DNA from: JAXMCI01 sp046349435
GTDB lineage: Bacteria; Pseudomonadota; Alphaproteobacteria; Dongiales; Dongiaceae
Direction: 5' to 3'
DNA length: 20,783 nt
Assembly: GCA_046349435.1 (NCBI GenBank)
Contig: JAXMCI010000063.1
Span: 1 to 20,783 of the forward strand
In this document: positions 15,415 through 20,783 of the stretch, piece by piece
Layout of the letters: each line of letters starts with the position of its first letter
How positions within the stretch are numbered: position 1 is the stretch's first letter
Translations under genes and position numbers: made by a program
The notes under the pieces: model-generated
Database searches by the model: none
The model's input: the letters and a program-made list of their open reading frames with translations, nothing else
Told to the model about the DNA's origin: nothing

Positions 15415-17135
15415 TCAGTGGATCTCCGGCTCCTCGGACCGCGCCCTCGTCGGCGAGGAAGTCCGAGGTCGCAGCCCTGGTCGGCCCGCAGGATGTGGCG
15501 GGCATGGAGCGCGCCGTAGCCGCGATAGCGCGGCTTCGGCGGCACCCAGGCGGCGCGCCGGCGGGCGAGCTGGCCTCGTCGACCAGCAGGTCGAGCCGGC
15601 GGCGCGGCACGTCGAGCGCGATGCGGCGTCGCCGTCGCGGACCAGCGCCAGCGGCCCGCCGACGAAGCTCGGCGCGATGAGCATGCAGGACGCAGGCGCC
15701 ATAGCTGGTGCCGCTCATCCGCGCGTTCGAGATCCGCACCATGTCGCGCACCCCGATGCCAGCAGCTTCTTGGGGATCGGCAGCTGGCCCCACCTGCATG
15801 CCCGGCCCGCCCTGCGGCCCGGCATTGCACAGCACTAGCACCGAGTCCGGCGTCGCCGGCAGGGCCGATCGTCGATCCGCGCCGCCATGTCGTTGTAGTC
15901 GGCGAAGACCACCGCCGGGCCGGTATGGACCAGCAGGTGCTTCTCGGCGGCGGGCGGCTTGATGACGCAGCCGTCGGGCGCCGTGTTGCCGGTCAGCACG
16001 GCGAGCGCGCCCTCGCCATAGACCGGGTTGTCGCGCGGCCGGATCACCTCGTCATTGCCGACCGCGGCGCCCCCCGAGCCCGGCCCCGAGCGTCCCGCCG
16101 CCGACCGTGCGAGCCTCGAGGTCGAGCTTGTCGGCGAGGCGTCAGCAGCGCCCTGAGGGCCGCCGGCATAGTAGAAATCCTCCATCAGGAAGGCGCCGGA
16201 CGGGCGGATGTTGGCCAGCACTGACTCCGCGCGAGACGGCGTCGAAGTTTGCGAGCGCCAGCTTCACGCTGGCCTGGCGCGCCAGCGCCAGCAGGTGGAT
16301 GATGGCGTTGGTCGAGCCGCCGAGCGCCAGCGCCGTGACGATGGCGTTGCGGAAGGCGGCTTGGCGTCAGGATGTCGGCCGGCTTGAGGTCCTCCCAGAC
16401 CATCTCGACGATGCGCCGGCCGGAGCGCGAGGCCATCCGCATGCGCGCTGTCGACCGCCGGGATCGAGGCGGCACCGGGCAGGGTCATGCCCAGCGCCTC
16501 GGCCACCGAGGTCAGCGGTCGAGGCGGTGCCCATGGTCAGCGCAGTGCCCGGCCGACCGCGCGATGCCGTCCTCGATCTCCTTCAGGCAGCGCGGGTCGA
16601 GCGCCCGGCGCGCAGCTCGGCCCAGTACTTCCAGGTGTCGCTGCCGCTGCCCAGCGTGCCGCCGCGCCAATGGCCGCGCAGCATCGGCCCGGCCGGCACG
16701 AAGATCGAGGGCAGCCCCATCGAGATGGCGCCCATCAGCAGCGCCGGGGTGAACGGCCGTTGCGCCGCCCATCAGCACCGCGCCGTCCACGGGGTGGCTG
16801 CGCAGCAGCTCCTCGGCCTCCATGGCGAGGAAGTTGCGGTAGAGCATGGTGGTCGGCTTGACGAAGCGGCTCGGCCAGCGACATCGCCGGCAGCTCGACC
16901 GGGAAGCCGCCGGCCTGCCAGACCCCGCGCTTGACTTCCGCGCTGGCGGAAGTGGCTGTGGCAGGAGTTCATGTCGCTCCAGGTATTGATGATGGCGATC
17001 ACCGGCTTGCCGGCATAATCGCGCTCGTCGAAGCCCATCTGCTTGGTGCGCGCGAGCGATGGCCGAAGGAGCGCATATCGTCGACGCCGTACCAGGCAGG
17101 CTGCGCAGCGCCTCGGGCTTCTTGCGGGCGGTCAT
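15415..17135 (-). pseudogene. IlvD/Edd family dehydratase (sugar-acid or dihydroxy-acid type), frameshifted
   Basis: Continuous homology over about 573 codons is scattered through all three minus frames. Pieces in order are MTARKKPEALRS, WYGVDDMRSFGHRSR, KPVIAIINTWSDMNSCHSHF, PTTMLYRNFLAMEAEELLRS, PVDGAVLMGG, GSGSDTWKYWAELRAG, RRIVEMVWEDLKPADILTP, SGAFLMEDFYYAGG, GALAVLTGNTAPDGCVIKPP, VLCNAGPQGGPGMQ, VRDMVRISNARMSGTSYG, ending EEPEIH and TGA. This best fits the L-arabinonate/D-xylonate-type Fe-S dehydratases. The first cluster Cys is visible in NTWSDMNSC. The second Cys region (normally GCDK) lies at a break near 16,757. At least eight indels are needed. Overall length is normal, so the gene is either newly dead or mis-sequenced. 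It lies 22 bases downstream of the amidase. Confidence 0.8.
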
Positions 17136-17157
17136 GGCGGTCCTTCTCTCGACAGGG

Positions 17158-18566
17158 TCAATCGCGCGGCAGCGGCGGACGGCCGATGCGCTCCGCCGCC
17201 GTGCCGAGCCGGCGCTCGGCGGCGAGCGCCAGCGCGATCAGGGCGCGGTCCTGCGCCGTGCCGGCCGGCGAGCTGCAGCCCGACCGGCATGCCTGCCGCG
17301 TCGAGCGCCACCGGCAGGGTGACCGCCGAGATGCCGTAGAGCGCCAGCACCGCACAGTTGCGCGAGGCGGCGAGGTTGCGGGCGCGGTAGGCGTCGGCTC
17401 GGCGAGGTCGGCAACCTGCGCCGGCGTCACCGAGACGGTCGGCAGCACCAGCGCGTCGACCTTTGGCGAGCCGCGCGTCGGCGGCGCGCATCCAGCTCCT
17501 CGATGCGGCGCAGCCGGGCGACGTACTCGTGCGCCGAGAGGTTGGCGCCGTGCTGCTCCAGCCGCAGCCGGACATTGGGGTCGAGCGTCTCCCAGAGATC
17601 GGCGAACTCGCCCTCGATCATGCCATAGACGGCGGCGGTCGAGAGGTGGCCCTTCTGGAACATCTCATAGACCGGCTGCGGCTCGGGCATCGCCAGATCG
17701 ACCAGCACCGCGCCGGCGCGCTCGAGCTCGGCCAGCGCGGCGCGCACGCCCCCGGCGACGCCGGGTGAGCACCCGGACCAGAAGAAGCTCTCGGCAACGC
17801 CGAGCCGTACCGCCGCGCAGCTCGCGGCCGCCGAGGTCGACCGCGTCCGTGGCGGCCAGCTCCGGCGCGCCGTCGAGCGCCAGGAAGGCCGGCACTGGTC
17901 GGCCACGGTGCGGGTCAGCAGCCCCGGCGCGTCGAGCACCGGCGCCACCGGCACGATGCCCTCGACCGGCCAGCGGCCGTGGCTGACCATCAGCCCGACC
18001 GTGCCGGTCCAGCTCGCCGGCATGCGCACCGAGCCGGTGGTGTCGGAGCCGAGTGCCACCAGTGCCGAGCTCCTCCGCTGCCGATGCCGGCGCCCGGAGC
18101 TGGAGCCGCCGGGGACGCGGTGGTGCGCGGCGTCCCACGGATTCCACGGCGCGCCCCAATGGCGGTTGGTGCCGAGCCCGCCGAGCGCGAACTCGACGGT
18201 GTGGCTCTTGCCGGTGACGACGGCGCGCTGGCCGCGCAGCCGGGCCACCACCGGCCCGTCCGCCTCCAGCGCGCCGGCAGCGGCCGCGGCGTGCCGGCGA
18301 AGACGGGCAGCCCGGCCATGCCGTAGAGGTCCTTGACCGAGACCGGGATGCCCTGCAGGGCCCGTAGTCGCGGCCCGCGGCGAACGCGGCGTCGGCCGCC
18401 TGCGCGGCTTCGCGCGCCAGCGCCGGGGCGAAGGTGCGGTAGGCGTTGAGCGCCGCGCCGTGCCGCTCATGCCGCGCGATGGCGGCCTCGGTCAGCGCGA
18501 CGGATCGGTCTCGCCGCGGCGGCGGCAGCGGGCGGCGATGATCTCGGCAAGCGGTCGATCGAGCAT
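17158..18566 (-). pseudogene. Amidase signature family enzyme, frameshifted
   Basis: Homology runs from MLDRPLAEIIAARC (ATG 18564-18566) to ERIGRPPLPRD and TGA 17158-17160. It is spread over all three frames. Ordered pieces are VALTEAAIARHERHGAALNA, GIPVSVKDLYGMAGLPVFAG, AVVTGKSHTVEFALGGLGTN, VPGGSSSG, ALGSDTTGSVRMPASWTGTV, FFWSGCSPGVAGGVRAALAE, ALYGISAVTLPVALDAAGMP. The Ser-cisSer-Lys catalytic elements (Lys in SVKD, cis-Ser in GGSSSG, nucleophile Ser in TGSVRMPAS) are all preserved. Breaks near 18,500 and 18,360 are each repaired by one missing G or C. The enzyme would hydrolyse an amide; substrate unknown. With the dehydratase it forms a two-gene unit. Confidence 0.8.
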
Positions 18567-18656
18567 GGCGTCCTCCCGGCAGCGACGATACAGGCGATCG
18601 CGCGCCGGCGTCATCCCGGGCTCGCAGGCCTGTCCCCCGTCACGCATGCCACCACC

Positions 18657-18737
18657 TGTCATCCCGGCGAAAGCCGGGATCCATGCTTCCACCGTCGCGA
18701 TGCGGCAAGATGGATCCCGGCTTTCGCCGGGATGACA
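18657..18737. repeat. REP-like paired palindrome (second copy)
   Basis: The left half is tgtcatcccggcgaaagccg followed by ggatcca. The right half is its near-perfect inverse, tggatcccggctttcgccgg followed by gatgaca, around a loop of about 27 bases. Each half also folds on itself through ccggc-gaaa-gccgg. The outer TGTCAT/ATGACA ends and the facing arrangement match the copy at 9044-9117, although the inner arms differ (gaaa rather than ttga loop). A partial third unit (gcgtcatcccgggctcgc) precedes it at 18608-18625. It sits between the amidase start and the attenuator promoter. Confidence 0.88.
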
Positions 18738-18771
18738 TTCTGGGGCGCGATCGGGGCACGATCGCGAGCCC

Positions 18772-18800
18772 TTGCATCGGCGGTGCGCCGCGCGTATGGT
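18772..18800 (+). promoter_or_regulatory. Sigma70-like promoter for the leader peptide
   Basis: TTGCAT (18772-18777) and TATGGT (18795-18800) are separated by exactly 17 bases. The usual 6-7 base distance from the -10 box puts the transcription start at or within a base or two of the leader ATG at 18807. A leaderless trpL is the known arrangement in Sinorhizobium meliloti, so the geometry fits an alphaproteobacterial attenuator. Box quality is moderate. Confidence 0.5.
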
Positions 18801-18806
18801 CCGCGC

Positions 18807-18866
18807 ATGGCGACGACGCGACCCACCGCACGATTTTGGTACCGCTGGTACGAGCCGGCGGTATAG
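18807..18866 (+). CDS. Putative aromatic-amino-acid leader peptide (19 residues)
   Basis: The ORF encodes MATTRPTARFWYRWYEPAV and ends at TAG 18864-18866. Five of six consecutive residues at 10-15 are aromatic (F-W-Y-R-W-Y), with two Trp, two Tyr and one Phe codon, which is very unlikely by chance in such Ala/Arg-rich DNA. The aromatic codons overlap the 5' arm and loop of a hairpin (18840-18863), and a terminator hairpin follows 25 bases after the stop codon. This is the classical layout for ribosome-mediated attenuation by aromatic aminoacyl-tRNA supply. There is no Shine-Dalgarno sequence, which fits leaderless initiation at the predicted transcription start. No aromatic biosynthesis gene follows in this window. 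Confidence 0.6.
   Translation: MATTRPTARFWYRWYEPAV
18840..18863 (+). promoter_or_regulatory. Attenuator hairpin 1:2 over the Trp/Tyr codons
   Basis: TACCGCTGG (18840-18848) pairs with CCGGCGGTA (18855-18863) as nine pairs including one G-U, with a six-base TACGAG loop. It spans the last Tyr, Arg, Trp and Tyr codons, just before the leader stop. The GGCGG in its 3' arm can instead pair with CCGCC in the 5' arm of the terminator (18892-18899), a short candidate antiterminator. A ribosome stalled at the Trp/Tyr codons would free that arm. Confidence 0.5.
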
Positions 18867-18891
18867 GGCACGCGTTCATCGCACCATCCCG

Positions 18892-18923
18892 AAGCCGCCT
18901 CCTCCAGGCGGCTTTCGCGTTTT
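18892..18923 (+). terminator. Attenuator-type intrinsic terminator
   Basis: AAGCCGCC (18892-18899) and GGCGGCTT (18907-18914) form a perfect eight-pair stem with a seven-base loop, followed by an interrupted U-tract (tcgcg then TTTT at 18920-18923). It lies between the leader stop and the 51-codon ORF, as expected of an attenuator, and would end a short RNA of roughly 115 bases. Confidence 0.65.
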
Positions 18924-18995
18924 CGGGACTCTCTTCCCAGGCACGAAACACCGCCCCGGTCCGGAGGCGGCCTCGACAGCCGGAGGAGCCTTCCC

Positions 18996-19151
18996 ATGTC
19001 CCGATTCGATTTCGACGTCGTCACCGACCCCGCGCCGCGCCCCTCGCGCCCACCGTCCGCCGAGCCCGAGCCGCGCGAGGCGGCGGGCCTCGACCTTCGA
19101 CCGGCCGATGGCGAGGCCGGCAGCGAGCGACGCGAGGAACCCGGGTCCTAG
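18996..19151 (+). CDS. Small hypothetical protein downstream of the attenuator
   Basis: A 51-residue ORF from ATG 18996 to TAG 19149-19151, with an almost consensus GGAGGAG (18982-18988) seven bases before the start, the best ribosome binding site in the region. The product begins MSRFDFDVVTDPAPRPSRPP and is rich in Pro, Glu and Arg, with no hydrophobic core, so it looks disordered. I do not recognise it. It is the only gene positioned to be controlled by the attenuator at 18772-18923. Its stop overlaps the stop of the converging PPC-domain gene by four bases. It could be the truncated first part of a lost operon or a genuine small regulatory protein. Confidence 0.5.
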   Translation: MSRFDFDVVTDPAPRPSRPPSAEPEPREAAGLDLRPADGEAGSERREEPGS

Positions 19152-19591
19152 CCGGACGGGCTGATCAGCAGCAGGCCGCTCTCCGGGTCGCGCCGCTTGC
19201 GCAGATGGGCCGGCGACTCGGTGACGATGACCTCGAGCGTCGGGCGCACCGTGCCGGCCAGCAGGTGCCCCGCGAGCGCCGACCCGTCGCGGCGGCCGAG
19301 CACGAGATGGACGTGCAGGGTGCGCTTGCCGTCGGGCGCCACCGCGACGTCGCCGATCAGGCTGGCGACCTCGACCTGCTCCGGCACCTCGTTCCGGCGG
19401 TAGCTCCTGGACGGCCAGTCGAAATAGCCGAGCGTCGCGCGCTCGAAGGCGCCGATGCCGGTGAGCTGCGCGGCCTCGATCGCCTGCCCGTCGACGAAGG
19501 CCTGCAGGCTGGCCATCGCCTCGTCGCCGGTGGCGAGCACGACGGCCCAGCTGCGCCGGCCGCCGGCTTCGTGGAGGAGCTGGCTTCGCAT
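19148..19591 (-). CDS. PPC/DUF296 domain protein
   Basis: A 147-residue single-domain protein from ATG 19589-19591. It has WAVVLATGDEAMASLQAFVD near the N-terminus, AAQLTGIGAFERATLGYFDW, and the conserved metal-site pattern HVHLVLGRRDGSALAGHLL with H93, H95 and H109. This is the PPC (PCC, DUF296) fold, known from plant AT-hook proteins and from standalone prokaryotic proteins that form trimers. The bacterial role is not settled. The usual C-terminal ERR/GGL-type ending is replaced by a longer tail, RKRRDPESGLLLISPSG. It is divergent from the dual-OB gene (68 bases apart) and convergent with the 51-codon ORF. Confidence 0.88.
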   Translation of the reverse strand: MRSQLLHEAGGRRSWAVVLATGDEAMASLQAFVDGQAIEAAQLTGIGAFERATLGYFDWPSRSYRRNEVPEQVEVASLIGDVAVAPDGKRTLHVHLVLGRRDGSALAGHLLAGTVRPTLEVIVTESPAHLRKRRDPESGLLLISPSG

Positions 19592-19659
19592 GACCGGGCC
19601 AACCCCGCGGCCGCGGCGGTTGTTCCGCCCGGCCCGGCGGGCGTAGCCTCGGGCTCGCC

Positions 19660-20328
19660 ATGCGCATCGTGGTCACCGAGGTCACCGACATGCTGGACGG
19701 CCGGGTCTGCCTCGCCGGCTGGGCGACGGCGGAGCGGCGCATGGTGCGGCCGCTGGCCGGGCCGGGGCGGCACTGGCCGGAGGCGCTGGCGACGCCGCGG
19801 CTGCTGGCGCCGGGCAACTAGCTCGCGCTGGCCCCGACTGGCGCCGGCGCCGGCGCCGGCGGCGGGCGCGGCCTGCCGCATGCCCGCGAGGACCTCGTCG
19901 TCGCCGAGCCGCCCGCCTATGCCGGGCGGCTCTCCGCCGATGGCTTCGCGCGGCTGCTGCGCGTCATCGCGGCGCCCGACGTGGCGAGCCTGTTCGCCGG
20001 CGCGCTCGAGGGCGGGCGCTTCGTCATGGCCGGCCGCGACTGCCCGTCGCTCGGCGGCGTCGCGGTCGCGGCGGCAGCGATCTCCTTCGGCCGGCGCGAT
20101 TCCGAGCGCGGGCCGCAGCCGCGCTGCCGCTTCGCCGACGCGGCCGGCGCCGTCTACGACCTGCCGGTGGTCGGGCGCGGCCTGCGCGCCGCCTTCGCCG
20201 CCGGCGGGATCGCGGCGCTGGACGCGCTGCTGCGCGGCCGCACGCGGCTGCATCTGCGCCTCGGCCTCGCCCATCCCAGCCACGACGGCATGGCCTTCGC
20301 CATGGTCAACAACATCCTGCCCGGATAG
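19660..20328 (+). pseudogene. Dual OB-fold domain (DuOB-like) protein with an in-frame amber codon
   Basis: The frame opens at ATG 19660 (MRIVVTEVTDMLDGRVCLAG) and runs 223 codons to TAG 20326-20328. It is interrupted once by TAG at 19819-19821 (codon 54, in LLAPGN-stop-LALAP). Sequence on both sides belongs to one protein: WATAERRMVRPLAGPGRHWP before the stop, PHAREDLVVAEPPAYAGRLS and HPSHDGMAFAMVNNILPG after it. The architecture fits dual-OB-fold proteins that occur beside DUF488 genes (recalled family knowledge). The single nonsense codon with no other lesion suggests a point mutation or base-call error. The DUF488 gene starts eight bases downstream, so they form one transcription unit. 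Confidence 0.65.
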
Positions 20329-20336
20329 GGTGAGCC

Positions 20337-20783
20337 ATGGCCGGGGACGCGGCGCCGATCCTCTGGACGATCGGCCACTCCAACCATTCCATCGCGACCT
20401 TCCTCGGGCTGCTCCGCGGCGCCGGCGTCACCGCGCTGGCCGACGTGCGCTCGGCCCCCTACTCCCGCCGCCTGCCCCAGTTCGGGCGCGAGGCGCTGAA
20501 GCGCGCCGTCAGCGAGGCCGGCATCGCCTATGTCTTCCTCGGCGACAAGCTCGGGGCGCGCCCGGCCGACCCCGCCTGCTACCGCGACGGCGTCGCCGAC
20601 TACGCGCTGATCGCCGCGACGGCGGCATTCGCCGAGGGCATCGAGCGGCTGCTCGCCGGCGCGGCGCGGCACCGCATCTGCCTGATGTGCGCCGAGAAGG
20701 AGCCGCTCGACTGCCACCGCACCATCCTGGTGGCGCGCGCGCTCCGGGCCCGCGGCGCCGCGATCCGTCACATCCTGGCCGAT
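20337..20783 (+). CDS. DUF488 family protein (5' part, runs off window)
   Basis: ATG 20337 is preceded by AGGGTGA. The frame is open to the window edge (149 codons). It opens with the family hallmark ILWTIGHSNHSIATFLGLLR, then TALADVRSAPYSRRLPQFGR, FLGDKLGARPADPACYRDG, and the Cys/His motif LMCAEKEPLDCHRTILVARA. DUF488 (PF04343) proteins are small soluble proteins with conserved Arg, Cys and His residues suggesting an enzyme. Function is unknown, though gene associations point to nucleic acid metabolism. The partner here is the interrupted dual-OB gene. Only a few C-terminal residues are likely missing. Confidence 0.92.
   Translation, partial: MAGDAAPILWTIGHSNHSIATFLGLLRGAGVTALADVRSAPYSRRLPQFGREALKRAVSEAGIAYVFLGDKLGARPADPACYRDGVADYALIAATAAFAEGIERLLAGAARHRICLMCAEKEPLDCHRTILVARALRARGAAIRHILAD

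Noticed and set aside
13646..15841. 731-codon minus-strand frame
   Set aside because: It chains parts of the dehydratase and exoD with antisense of the lipid kinase; apparent continuity results from frameshifts.
19819..19821. Programmed readthrough or stop-codon reassignment at the internal TAG
   Set aside because: One isolated amber codon in a window where other genes end normally in TAG gives no support for recoding; mutation or sequence error is simpler.

Overview
The window is very GC-rich, densely coded, and carries paired REP-like palindromes and 'cttcgacaggctcag' dispersed repeats. This combination, with a C-terminal surface-antigen motif and a trpL-like leaderless leader, suggests an alphaproteobacterium, most likely Rhodospirillales or a relative. 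That placement is inference; no rRNA or marker gene is present. No tRNA, rRNA, CRISPR array or insertion sequence was recognised.

Layout. 1-155 is the 3' end of an unidentified gene. 162-590 (-) is a secreted Tyr/Pro/Gln-rich surface protein. 698-3334 (-) is a two-domain glycosyltransferase, divergent from AMP nucleosidase at 3484-4938 (+). 4939-5895 is a less constrained patch holding hairpin repeats, an N-terminal gene remnant and a less GC-rich orphan ORF.

5896-13612 reads as a catabolic locus. It holds a Bcr/CflA-type efflux transporter, a PLP aminotransferase, a flavin reductase, an ArgE-like M20 deacylase, and a tight operon of HpaB-type monooxygenase, RidA-like protein, DUF1028 protein and a GntR/FCD regulator. 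The reductase probably supplies reduced flavin to the HpaB-type oxygenase. RidA, DUF1028, M20 and aminotransferase functions suggest a nitrogen-containing, probably aromatic or N-acylated substrate, which cannot be named from sequence alone.

13772-14686 (+) is a lipid kinase. From about 15,000 to 18,500 three consecutive minus-strand genes (exoD-like, IlvD/Edd dehydratase, amidase) are all broken by many single-base indels while keeping full-length homology. This is either consensus error or very recent decay.

18657-19151 holds a REP pair followed by what looks like an aromatic-amino-acid attenuator: a sigma70-like promoter, a 19-residue leader peptide starting about where transcription should start and containing F-W-Y-R-W-Y, a hairpin over those codons, and a terminator. 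Only a 51-codon ORF follows it, not a biosynthetic gene. The window ends with a PPC/DUF296 protein (-), a dual-OB-type protein interrupted by one amber codon (+) and the start of a DUF488 protein (+). The orphan attenuator is the most unusual item.
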